A stretch of 10,200 bases of DNA from Parcubacteria group bacterium GW2011_GWA2_47_8b (GCA_001003205.1 LCOU01000011.1:1-10200), one strand, 5' to 3'; positions 1 through 7,028 are shown, counted from the stretch's first letter. A program made the numbers and translations. The notes: generated by a model from the letters alone, not told the origin.

Positions 1-16
1 TTGTTAGCATAAAACA

Positions 17-772
17 GTGGTTAATAGCCCAGTGATTAGAAATGAAGCGATAGAATGTTGCGACATAGAACCCAACGATATTTATGTTGTAGGAGTTCCC
101 CACTACGATCGTTATGTTACCGAACGGCGTGCTTCGCGAGCGGAATTTTTCAAAAAACTTGACCTCAATCCAAATAAAAAAATGGTACTAATTTCGCCGC
201 CTATTATAACTTACACTTACGATCCTATAGCTCCCGCGATCGTAAAAGCGCTGGAGTTCCTAGATTTGCAGGTGGTGGTGCGATTACACATGATGGGAAA
301 ATCAAATATAGGCGATCTACAGTCCGTCCCCAGTAAAATTGTAATAGACGCTCCTGATAAAATTAGGGATCCCATTCACGCCGACATAACAGTCATGGAC
401 AAGGACGCATATTTGGCGGATTTACTCTATCACAGCGATGTAGTGATATCTCATATTTCCACGTTGACAATAGATGCGGCTGTTTTTAATAGACCGTCAA
501 TATTTATTGGTTTTGATGTAACGCCTAAGCCCTATCATGAAAGTTTGCGGTGGTTCCATGATATGGAATATTTAAAAAGGGTGTGCGAAACCGGCGGGGT
601 AAGGCTGGCAGAAAATCTCAACCAACTCGTTGAGTATGTTCGCGAATATATTGCCAATCCTCAACTAGACGAAGAGGGGAGGAAAAATATCGTTAGGAAT
701 TATTGCTGGAAATTAGACGGAAAATCCGGCAAGAGACTCGTGGACGCAATTTTGTCGTGTCTAAATAGATAG
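17..772 (+). CDS. GT-B-like (CDP-glycerol transferase-like) protein, C-terminal half only
   Basis: The readable protein is 251 residues and aligns along its whole length with residues about 210-461 of the full-length paralogue at 7880-9265. Shared blocks include a (V/I)PHYD motif near residue 28, an (A/H)LADLLYHSDVV segment near 132, and a C-terminal CWKLD-KSG-R signature. The SDVV...STL.IDAA...P..FIGFD pattern is the donor-side Rossmann-domain signature seen in CDP-glycerol glycerophosphotransferase-like and related GT-B-fold proteins. That suggests a role in assembling a surface polymer, but the substrate is unknown. The first possible start, GTG at 17, has no Shine-Dalgarno and falls on a residue that is internal in the paralogue. 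An in-frame TAG lies at 5-7, and the codons between it and the GTG (H-K-T) still resemble the paralogue's D-K-L. The N-terminal acceptor half is therefore absent, outside the window, or separated by a nonsense change. The neuB-like gene follows after 44 nt. Fold and paralogy are fairly sure; function and whether the protein is made are not. Confidence 0.7.
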   Translation: MVNSPVIRNEAIECCDIEPNDIYVVGVPHYDRYVTERRASRAEFFKKLDLNPNKKMVLISPPIITYTYDPIAPAIVKALEFLDLQVVVRLHMMGKSNIGDLQSVPSKIVIDAPDKIRDPIHADITVMDKDAYLADLLYHSDVVISHISTLTIDAAVFNRPSIFIGFDVTPKPYHESLRWFHDMEYLKRVCETGGVRLAENLNQLVEYVREYIANPQLDEEGRKNIVRNYCWKLDGKSGKRLVDAILSCLNR

Positions 773-816
773 AAACGCACCCCGCCTCGCTTTAGTTATA
801 AGTATACGGTTTGTTT

Positions 817-1752
817 ATGGCTAAAATTATTAAACAAATAAAATTTGGAAAACTAAAAATAGGAGAGAATGAGCCGGCTGTTATAATTGCCGAAATAATC
901 CAAATGTGGGACGGGCCGCTTTACAATATTCTGAAGCGCAATCTCTTTACGCCGAAAATGCACAAAGAGATAATGAATTATTGCGAGAAATTAGGCATTG
1001 AGTATCTTTGCACCCCTTTTTGCCCAGCGGCAGTTGATGTTTTAAATAAACTGGGCGTCAAAGCTTTCAAGACTGGCTCTGGCGAGCTAACCAATTTACC
1101 GATGCAACGAAAATTGGCCAAAATCTCCGCGAAAACCGGAAAACCAATAATCATTTCTACGGGAATGAGCACTTGGAAAGAAATTGCCGAAACCGTAAAA
1201 ATTCACAAGGACGAAGGATCCAATTTCGTGCTTATGAATTGCACTTCGGAATACCCGCCAAAATACGAGCATATAAATCTTGGGTTGATACCGAAGATGC
1301 GGAAAGAATTCGGAGTTTTGACGGGCCAATCGGATCATACGATGGATAACTACACCGCCTACGCGGCCATTGCCTTGGGGGCAAAAGCGGTTGAAAAGCA
1401 TTTTACATTATCTCGCAAGCAAAAGGGGCCCGATCATTTTATTTCTCTTGAACCGCCTATGTTGAAAGAGTTAGTTGGCGGCATACGAAAAATAGAGGCC
1501 GCTTTAAAAAATGGCAAAATAATTTCCAAAGAGGAGTATGTGGTTCGGGATTGGGCTTTTCACAGCGTGGTCGCAGATCGAAACATAAAGGCGGGCGAGA
1601 AAATAACCCTGGATAATGTTCGGCCGGCTCGTCCCGGTAGGGGCATTCCCGCGAAATATCTTGATCCGCTGTATTCGGGTAAGATTATAGGAAAGACAGT
1701 CAAGCGCAATTTGCCAAAGAGCGCGATTTTACAATGGTCAGATTTAGCATAG
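817..1752 (+). CDS. neuB: NeuB-family N-acetylneuraminate (nonulosonate) synthase with internal deletion
   Basis: NeuB-type enzymes condense phosphoenolpyruvate with ManNAc or a related 6-carbon sugar to give a sialic-acid-like nonulosonate in the cytoplasm. The 311-residue protein has the second half of the TIM barrel: CTPF near residue 65, KTGSGE near 85, the STGMSTW loop near 114, SDHT with metal-ligand-type His174, and VEKHFTL with His195. It ends in a C-terminal SAF/antifreeze-like domain (about 247-311) carrying the RPGRGIP motif at 272-278. It starts normally (IIAE, Glu26) but then jumps directly to WDGPLY at 31. Against the paralogue at 9278 about 48 residues are missing, including the N-H-x-G loop and the K-F-Q strand, whose lysine binds PEP in characterised NeuB. 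Length is 311 instead of about 340-350. ATG 817 is preferred to an in-frame TTG at 811; neither has a clear Shine-Dalgarno. Family assignment is secure, catalytic competence is doubtful, and the exact product (Neu5Ac, legionaminate or other) cannot be told. Confidence 0.88.
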   Translation: MAKIIKQIKFGKLKIGENEPAVIIAEIIQMWDGPLYNILKRNLFTPKMHKEIMNYCEKLGIEYLCTPFCPAAVDVLNKLGVKAFKTGSGELTNLPMQRKLAKISAKTGKPIIISTGMSTWKEIAETVKIHKDEGSNFVLMNCTSEYPPKYEHINLGLIPKMRKEFGVLTGQSDHTMDNYTAYAAIALGAKAVEKHFTLSRKQKGPDHFISLEPPMLKELVGGIRKIEAALKNGKIISKEEYVVRDWAFHSVVADRNIKAGEKITLDNVRPARPGRGIPAKYLDPLYSGKIIGKTVKRNLPKSAILQWSDLA

Positions 1753-1763
1753 TGTTATAACCA

Positions 1764-2927
1764 ATGCCCATTTCCACAGCGAAGAAAACCAAAAAAATAC
1801 TTGTTGTAGCCGGTTCCCGGGGCGAATACGGTTATTTTCGTCCCATTATCAGGGAGATTGAGAAGAGAAAAGATTTTGATTATGAATTAGTGGTTTGCAA
1901 TATGCACCCCTTGAATACATTCGGTTTGAGTATTGAAGAAATGAAAAAGGACGGATTAAAAATCGGAGGGATTGTTTATAATACTTTGGACGGTTATAGC
2001 CGGTTGACTATGGTGAAATCCCTTGGCATCGCCATGATGGAATTCCCCGCTGTTATTGAGCGAATAAACCCCGACTTTATACTTGTTGCCGGTGACCGCG
2101 GAGAACAATTTATCGCGGCCATTGTGGGCGCTCATATGTACATCCCTGTGGTTCATATCCAAGCTGGCGAACTGTCGGGCAATATTGATGGCGTAGTCAG
2201 GCACGCCATAACAAAACTAGCCAACATTCATTTTAGTTCAAACGAAGATGCCACCCAGAGAGTCCTAAAAATGGGAGAGGAGCCGTTCAGGGTATTTAAT
2301 GTCGGTGCGCCGCAGCTGGATGAATTAACCGCCGGCCTGATTAGTCCACGAGAGAAGATACAAAAACAATACGGTCTCAAAAAAAATGAGCCGTCTATTT
2401 TGTTGGTTCAGCACTCAGTAACGGAAGAATGCGAGCATGCCGAAAAGCAGATGACCGAAACGATGAAGGCGATAGCCGAACTTGGTTACCAAACCGTCAT
2501 CATTTTGAATAATTCTGATGCCGGCAGTAATACAATCAGATCAACTATTTTGAAATACCGCACTCCCAAGACGAAAGTTTTTGAAAATGTTACCCGTGCC
2601 GACTATGCCGGCCTAATGAAGACGGCTTCGGTTTTGGTTGGCAACTCATCTTCGGGAATAATTGAGGCGCCGCTTTTCAAGCTGCCGGTAGTCAATATTG
2701 GCAATCGTCAAAGGGGAAGGATGCAGAGCAACAACGTTATCAACGTCGCTCATGATGCGGATGAAATTAAGTCGGCGATCCGGAGAGCCATTTCTCCGGC
2801 TTTTAAGAAGCAGGCTGATAAAGCCGTGAGCTTGTACGGCGACGGCAAGTCATCAAAGAGGATTTTGGACATCTTGGCAAAAATGGCGATCAATGACAAA
2901 TTGTTAGTAAAGCGTTTAACTTATTAA
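1764..2927 (+). CDS. neuC: NeuC-type UDP-N-acetylglucosamine 2-epimerase (hydrolysing)
   Basis: Enzymes of this family convert a UDP-HexNAc to the free 2-epimer (ManNAc from UDP-GlcNAc, or the 2,4-diacetamido analogue in legionaminate synthesis) plus UDP, giving the substrate for NeuB. The 387-residue protein is of normal family length. It opens with a Rossmann strand and the nucleotide-loop motif GSRGEYGYFRP at residues 17-27, the family's usual G-T/S-R-x-x-Y-G pattern. It continues with GDRGE at 110-114, the HIQAGELSGNID block at 131-142 followed by RHAITKLA, and GNSSSGIIEAP near 294, which binds the UDP part in this superfamily. Acidic residues D111, E136 and D142 sit in the conserved catalytic blocks. 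The gene begins 11 nt after the neuB-like stop, without a Shine-Dalgarno, and is followed 6 nt later by the CBS gene, so it is co-transcribed with both. Which UDP-sugar it uses is not decided by sequence; LegG-type activity is an alternative. Confidence 0.9.
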   Translation: MPISTAKKTKKILVVAGSRGEYGYFRPIIREIEKRKDFDYELVVCNMHPLNTFGLSIEEMKKDGLKIGGIVYNTLDGYSRLTMVKSLGIAMMEFPAVIERINPDFILVAGDRGEQFIAAIVGAHMYIPVVHIQAGELSGNIDGVVRHAITKLANIHFSSNEDATQRVLKMGEEPFRVFNVGAPQLDELTAGLISPREKIQKQYGLKKNEPSILLVQHSVTEECEHAEKQMTETMKAIAELGYQTVIILNNSDAGSNTIRSTILKYRTPKTKVFENVTRADYAGLMKTASVLVGNSSSGIIEAPLFKLPVVNIGNRQRGRMQSNNVINVAHDADEIKSAIRRAISPAFKKQADKAVSLYGDGKSSKRILDILAKMAINDKLLVKRLTY

Positions 2928-2933
2928 ACCAAT

Positions 2934-3302
2934 ATGAAACAGGCAAACGATTTTAAAAATTCCAGTTACATAGTTCAAGCCAGCTCTTCGCTGCAGGAGG
3001 CGATGGAGGTTATAACGGCAAATCATAGAGGTTCGGCGGTGGCTGTTGACGATAAGTTGCACGTTGTCGGTGTTGTTACCGATGGAATGATAAGACGAGC
3101 TTTGTTGAAGGGAGCTGTTATGCAGACTACGCCAGTAAGCCAAGCTTTGAATTATAACGCTATTACTATACCCAGCCGAGATACCGAGACCTTGAAGAAT
3201 CCAGAAAAATTTTTTCTTGAACACTGGGAAGTTAACGTTGTTCCGGTAGTTGACGAGAAAAATGCGCTGGTGGATATAATGATTCGCAATGCCAATCATT
3301 GA
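2934..3302 (+). CDS. Stand-alone CBS-domain pair protein
   Basis: The 122-residue protein is a single CBS pair (Bateman module) with no other domain. The first CBS repeat covers about residues 12-62 and contains the GVVTDGMIRR turn at 46-55. The second covers about 66-118, with VPVVDEKN near 103. CBS pairs bind adenosyl nucleotides or related ligands and regulate attached enzymes. In nonulosonate clusters a very similar CBS pair is commonly fused to the N-terminus of a sugar nucleotidyltransferase (the PtmE-type architecture). Here the reading frame stops just where the nucleotidyltransferase domain would begin. The ATG is 6 nt after neuC, and the stop codon overlaps the start of the deacetylase gene, implying translational coupling. 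It may be a separate regulatory subunit or the remnant of a lost fusion. The domain call is firm; the ligand and role are unknown. Confidence 0.8.
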   Translation: MKQANDFKNSSYIVQASSSLQEAMEVITANHRGSAVAVDDKLHVVGVVTDGMIRRALLKGAVMQTTPVSQALNYNAITIPSRDTETLKNPEKFFLEHWEVNVVPVVDEKNALVDIMIRNANH

Positions 3303-4197
3303 TTACCACTATATAAGGGACAACAAAAACGACGTTTTTAAATTGCCGGGATATAGTCGCGATGCGTTTCGGGGGCATTTAGATTTTCTAAAAAATCATT
3401 ATCAAATTGTACGCCTTGACGAATTAGTGGCGTGCAAAAAAGAAAAGAAAGACATGGAGAAATATTGCAGTATTGTTTTTGATGATGGTATTGCCGATCA
3501 CTACGAAAATGCCTTTCCGGAGTTAATGGCGCGCGGAATTTCGGCGTTTTTTTTCCCGATAGCTTCGGTGTTTGATGGCAAAGCTCCGGTTACGATAAAG
3601 ATGCATGTAGTGTTTTCGGTAACGGACCGTAAAAGAATTGCCAATAGTTTAGAGGATTACATTAAAGAGGGGTTCGGCGCCTCATTTCCGAATTTTAAGG
3701 TGCCTACCGACCACAGAATTAATACCGAGTTTCGGCTTAAAGACGATGTTATTACCGCCAATCTCAAGCAAATCATTGCCGAATTGCCATTGGGCATAAA
3801 AGAGGGCTTTGCCGATTCGTTGTTCAGCGAAATAGTTAAGGACGAAAAAGAGTTTTGTAAAAGATTTTTTATGCAATCGGAGCAATTGAAAGAAATGCAT
3901 AAAGCGGGGATGGGCATCGGCGTCCATGGCTATCACCATAATTCTTTAAAATTCATGACTCCCATGGAACAGAAAGATGATATCATCAAGGCAAGGGATA
4001 TTGTTGAGAATATAATAAATGACAAAGTAGAGGCGTTTTCTTATCCGTTTGGGGACTGCGATAATCACTCGGTAGACATTTTAAGAGATGCAGGCTTTCG
4101 GTATGGGGTATTCTACGATAGCCGCAGAGTGTCACTCGGCAATGACGATTTATTGCTCTCAATGGGCGAGTACGACAACTTTTTTAAATCAAAATAA
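3289..4197 (+). CDS. NodB-homology polysaccharide deacetylase (CE4 family)
   Basis: The protein (302 residues) resembles carbohydrate esterase 4 enzymes, which remove N- or O-acetyl groups from sugars with a divalent metal. It begins PIIDYHYIRD, the usual first strand of this subgroup. Motif 1 is FDDG at residues 64-67, with D65 as probable base and D66 as metal ligand. Motif 2 is HGYHH at 213-217, giving the two metal histidines. Motif 3 is SYPFG at 251-255. The gap between motifs 1 and 2 is about 147 residues, much longer than the roughly 50 of a minimal NodB domain, so there is a charged, probably helical insertion around 100-195. No signal peptide is apparent, suggesting cytoplasmic action on a precursor rather than on wall polymer. 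The ATG lies inside the CBS gene (14 nt overlap), pointing to coupled translation. A role in de-acetylating a nonulosonate precursor or glycan is inferred from the neighbourhood only. Confidence 0.82.
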   Translation: MPIIDYHYIRDNKNDVFKLPGYSRDAFRGHLDFLKNHYQIVRLDELVACKKEKKDMEKYCSIVFDDGIADHYENAFPELMARGISAFFFPIASVFDGKAPVTIKMHVVFSVTDRKRIANSLEDYIKEGFGASFPNFKVPTDHRINTEFRLKDDVITANLKQIIAELPLGIKEGFADSLFSEIVKDEKEFCKRFFMQSEQLKEMHKAGMGIGVHGYHHNSLKFMTPMEQKDDIIKARDIVENIINDKVEAFSYPFGDCDNHSVDILRDAGFRYGVFYDSRRVSLGNDDLLLSMGEYDNFFKSK

Positions 4198-4255
4198 ATT
4201 ACGTCGGTTTCCTTGACTTTTGGCTTGGCGCGATGTAACCATGAGCATAGTTTTT

Positions 4256-4264
4256 TGATATAAC
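4256..4264 (+). promoter_or_regulatory. Possible extended -10 promoter element for the radical SAM gene
   Basis: TGATATAAC matches the extended -10 pattern TGnTATAAT at all but the last base. It lies in the 87-nt gap after the deacetylase gene, and transcription would begin around 4271, leaving a short leader containing the Shine-Dalgarno. No convincing -35 box sits 17 nt upstream. A TTGACT at 4213-4218 is too far away for this -10 and pairs only with a poor TAACCA. Confidence 0.3.
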
Positions 4265-4273
4265 CGAAAGGAA

Positions 4274-4281
4274 AAGAGGTG
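4274..4281 (+). promoter_or_regulatory. Shine-Dalgarno site deciding the radical SAM start
   Basis: AAGAGGTG matches the anti-Shine-Dalgarno complement well and is the clearest ribosome binding site in the window. The GAGG core ends 5 nt before ATG 4285. The in-frame GTG at 4279 lies inside this site, so ATG 4285 is the better start. Confidence 0.6.
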
Positions 4282-4284
4282 GAT

Positions 4285-6324
4285 ATGGCTGTCAGTGTCT
4301 ATGTAAGCGACTTGACTCATACGTCGCAAACCATTGCCTCTAATACTATGCCTTCAGCAGTTGGGGGTTTGGTTACTTACGCGAAATCGCGACTTAAGGA
4401 CCCAACAATATTTGAATTTACATTGTTCAAATATCCGGAGAAGCTTATTGCGGCAGTTCTGGATAAGACTCCCGATATTGCCTGCTTCAGTAATTACGCA
4501 TGGAATTTAGATTTGAGTTACAACGTGGCTGCGCGTATCAAAAAGAGGAATCCCGGTTTAATTTTGATCGTTGGCGGTCCGAATTATTCTACCGACGCTC
4601 AAGAACAGCAGCGTTTCTTGGAGGAGCACCCTCTAATTGATTTTTGCGTATTCAAAGAGGGTGAGGTGGCGTTTGCTGGACTTCTTCAGTGTTTGGCGGA
4701 CAACAATTTTGATGTTAACACTGTCAAGCTGGTGAGGCCTGGGGGCTGTCACTATCTCCTGGACGGCAAGCTGGTTGTTGGCCCGCCCGTTGAGAGAATA
4801 AAAAACCTGAATGATGTGCCGTCGCCGTATCTTAGCGGCGAATTGGACGATTTTTTTGATGACAAACTGGTACCGATTATTCAGACAAGCCGCGGCTGTC
4901 CGTTTTCCTGCACTTTCTGCACAGAAGGGTTGATGTACTATAACAAGATTAGCAGACGTTCAACTTCTCTGGTTTACGATGAATTTTGTTACATTGCCCA
5001 GCGGAAGCATCCCAACATTGTTGACCTGCACATCGCTGATTCAAATTTTGGAATGTATAGAGAGGATGAAGATGTTGCCGAGGCGATTGCGAAAGTGCAA
5101 AAACAGTATGGCTGGCCGGAATATCTTCACACCAGCACTGGCAAGAACCAAGAAGAACGAGTTTTGAGAGTCGCAAAGACCGTGAACAAGGCGCTAAGAC
5201 TGGCAGGATCCGTTCAGTCGTTGACCAACAGCGTGTTGGCTAACATCAAAAGGAAAAATATTTCCGCAGACCAACTTATGAACTTGGCTATCAAGGCTAG
5301 GGAATTGGGCAGTAACACCTACTCCGAAATAATCCTTCCTCTGCCGGGAGAAAGCAGGGAAACCCACTTTAAGACAATTGAAACCGTAGTGAACGCAAAA
5401 TTTAATTGGGTTCGGCTCTACACGCTAATGTTGTTGGCTGGCACCGAGATGTCATCCCGCGCCACCCGAAGCCAGTACGCAATGACGGCTCGCTATCGGG
5501 TATTGCCGCGTTGCTTCGGGACTTATCAATTTGGCAGCGAAGCTCCGGTTATAAGCGCCGAGATTGAAGAGGTGTGTGTGGCCACCAAGGATATGTCCTT
5601 TGAGGATTATCTTGAGTGTCGGCTTTTCCACCTTACTGTGGAAATCTTTTACAATGACAGCGTTGCGTCCGAACTGGTTGAATTTCTGAATCTCTTTAAT
5701 ATTTCCGCTTTTGATTGGCTGTTACACATTCATAATCAGCGTCATCTTTTTCCAGAAGCGCTGAAACAGCTCTATCGTCAATTCTACGAAGAAACACGCG
5801 ATGAGCTGTGGCCTTCCCGAGAAGATTTGGAGAGCTTTGTGAAGCGAGAGGGGGTGATTGAAAAGTACGTCTCCGGAGAATGTGGTAAAAACCTAATTTT
5901 TGGATACAAGGCTTTAGCCCTACGCAACGTGATTAAAGAAGTTATCGGAGTGGCATATAATTGCTCCAAAGCGCTGTTGAAAAACAGACTCCCTGAGGTG
6001 CTTGCGAAGTACAGTAGCTATTTAAGAGAGTTGCGGCAGTATAGCGAACTGAAGAAGCTAGACTTGTTTAATACGGCTAGTGTGTTTACCGCCGCTTTCC
6101 ACTATGACTTTGTGGCGTTGGAGCGTTTAGATTTCAAGTCACTGCCCGACGGTTTTGATAAGCCCGAGGGCGTGGAAGTTTCTTTCTTTCACACCGACGA
6201 GCAGAAGAAAATTATTGAAGGCGCGCTTGGCGTATACGGCGGCGACGTTGTGGGTATTTCCCGGATTTTGAGCAAGATTCACGTAAGTAAAATTTACCGC
6301 ACTCTTGCCGAACAGAACCCTTAA
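4285..6324 (+). CDS. B12-binding-domain radical SAM protein
   Basis: The protein has 679 residues from ATG 4285. The N-terminal ~170 residues look like a cobalamin-binding Rossmann domain: it opens with SDLTHTSQTIASN, typical of B12/radical SAM proteins, and has IVGGPNYSTD near 95-104 and an EGEVAF segment near 126. The central radical SAM domain carries the cluster motif SRGCPFSCTFC, with Cys205, Cys209 and Cys212 as CxxxCxxC ligands. Further on are a DLHIADSNFG strand and an ILPLPGES segment as in this superfamily. The last ~250 residues are helical and match nothing I can name. Such enzymes use SAM-derived radicals, with cobalamin, for methyl transfer or rearrangement on unactivated carbon; the substrate here is unknown. 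The gene has its own Shine-Dalgarno after an 87-nt gap, so it is probably its own unit ending at the terminator at 6314. A carbon-methylated sugar is an inference from location. Domain calls are strong. Confidence 0.88.
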   Translation: MAVSVYVSDLTHTSQTIASNTMPSAVGGLVTYAKSRLKDPTIFEFTLFKYPEKLIAAVLDKTPDIACFSNYAWNLDLSYNVAARIKKRNPGLILIVGGPNYSTDAQEQQRFLEEHPLIDFCVFKEGEVAFAGLLQCLADNNFDVNTVKLVRPGGCHYLLDGKLVVGPPVERIKNLNDVPSPYLSGELDDFFDDKLVPIIQTSRGCPFSCTFCTEGLMYYNKISRRSTSLVYDEFCYIAQRKHPNIVDLHIADSNFGMYREDEDVAEAIAKVQKQYGWPEYLHTSTGKNQEERVLRVAKTVNKALRLAGSVQSLTNSVLANIKRKNISADQLMNLAIKARELGSNTYSEIILPLPGESRETHFKTIETVVNAKFNWVRLYTLMLLAGTEMSSRATRSQYAMTARYRVLPRCFGTYQFGSEAPVISAEIEEVCVATKDMSFEDYLECRLFHLTVEIFYNDSVASELVEFLNLFNISAFDWLLHIHNQRHLFPEALKQLYRQFYEETRDELWPSREDLESFVKREGVIEKYVSGECGKNLIFGYKALALRNVIKEVIGVAYNCSKALLKNRLPEVLAKYSSYLRELRQYSELKKLDLFNTASVFTAAFHYDFVALERLDFKSLPDGFDKPEGVEVSFFHTDEQKKIIEGALGVYGGDVVGISRILSKIHVSKIYRTLAEQNP

Positions 6325-6344
6325 CTGGGTTCTTTTTTATTTTT
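6314..6344 (+). terminator. Intrinsic terminator spanning two convergent stop codons
   Basis: A perfect 7-bp stem, AGAACCC (6314-6320) with GGGTTCT (6327-6333), encloses a 6-nt loop TTAACT and runs into TTTTTTATTTTT. It terminates the radical SAM transcript. The stem includes that gene's last codons, and the loop holds its TAA (6322-6324) and the TAA of the opposing methyltransferase (6321-6323, read on the - strand). On the - strand no U-tract follows, so it is one-directional. Confidence 0.75.
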
Positions 6345-7028
6345 CAAAATGTAAGCAATCTTGGATCCCCACCGGCGGGCAATGGATGGGTTTAGTCTGG
6401 AATACAATTTCCGGAGCTTCCCCCTAAAACCTTTGAAAATTTTATTTTTCAGCAAAAATTCTTCTTTCACAAAGTCAAAATATTTTGATGTCGTTTTCTT
6501 CACAAGCGATGAGGTCCATATCGTTATATGATTATTATTAGGTTTGTAGGCGATAAACTCCCCATTTTTTCGGAAAAAAGATCTTTCAGAATCCGACCCA
6601 ACGTGAGGTAGCGTCACAATAAGAAGCCCCCCACTTTTAAGAATCCTGTGTGTTTCTCTTAAAAAATGATAAGGATTTTCCAGGTGCGCGATTACGCACC
6701 AGGCGGTGATTACGTCAAAGCTGTTATCGGCGAATGGAAGAATATCGGTGTTAAAATCCGCCGTTTTGAAATCTTTAAGCGGAACTTTGACGGACATATA
6801 ATTTTCCAAATCTAAACCGTACAAGTTGCGATAGCCCGCTTCGTTTAATTGTTGAAGGAATGCGCCGCTGGCAGTTCCAGCGTCCAAAATTTTAGCGTTT
6901 TTGTCCGGTTGGTATTTGGGGAGAATCTGAAGAGGAAAATTATGCTTGATGGATTGCGAAATATGGGCAGATACGCATTCACGCACCTCGTCATTGCCTT
7001 TAACTTCGTCAGGGCTAAGATACCTCAT
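6321..7028 (-). CDS. Class I SAM-dependent methyltransferase (Methyltransf_11-like), distal copy
   Basis: The protein has 235 residues with a class I Rossmann methyltransferase core. Motif I is ILDAGTASGAF at 47-57, the SAM-ribose acidic residue is in LYGLDLEN at 69-76, the post-II strand is FDVITAWC at 104-111 followed by HLENP, and LKSGGLLIV follows at 130-138. The middle glycine of the usual DxGxGxG loop is alanine (Ala53), unlike its neighbour. A basic C-terminal tail (after about 195) contains ARRWGSK, also present in altered form in the paralogue. The gene starts 4 nt downstream of the proximal copy, so the two form one operon. A loose AGGA inside the end of the upstream gene could serve ribosome binding. 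The 3' end shares a TTAA with the convergent radical SAM gene. Substrate is unknown; methylation of a sugar or glycan end is inferred from context. Confidence 0.82.
   Translation of the reverse strand: MRYLSPDEVKGNDEVRECVSAHISQSIKHNFPLQILPKYQPDKNAKILDAGTASGAFLQQLNEAGYRNLYGLDLENYMSVKVPLKDFKTADFNTDILPFADNSFDVITAWCVIAHLENPYHFLRETHRILKSGGLLIVTLPHVGSDSERSFFRKNGEFIAYKPNNNHITIWTSSLVKKTTSKYFDFVKEEFLLKNKIFKGFRGKLRKLYSRLNPSIARRWGSKIAYILKNKKEPS

Noticed and set aside
1..772. Alternative genetic code (TAG or TGA read as sense)
   Set aside because: TAG ends genes at 772 and 1752 and TGA ends the CBS gene at 3302 at sensible places, so recoding does not explain the TAG at 5-7.
811..816. TTG at 811 as start of the first neuB
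   Set aside because: ATG at 817 is in frame two codons later, TTG is a rarer start, and the added Phe-Met has no support; no Shine-Dalgarno favours TTG.
978..3299. Minus-strand open frames opposite neuB, neuC and the CBS gene (for example 1096-1401, 2916-3299)
   Set aside because: Each is fully covered by a well-supported + strand gene with recognisable motifs; their translations look random.
4279..4284. GTG at 4279 as start of the radical SAM gene
   Set aside because: It lies within the Shine-Dalgarno-like AAGAGGTG; ATG 4285 has the right spacing to GAGG. GTG use cannot be fully excluded and would add only two residues.
4198..4284. Terminator or -35/-10 pair (TTGACT with TAACCA) after the deacetylase gene
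   Set aside because: No stem with a T-tract could be found, and TAACCA is a poor -10; only the extended -10 further down was kept as tentative.
4949..5176. Short open frames on both strands inside the radical SAM gene
   Set aside because: They overlap the conserved radical SAM core in other frames and have no start signals or family resemblance.
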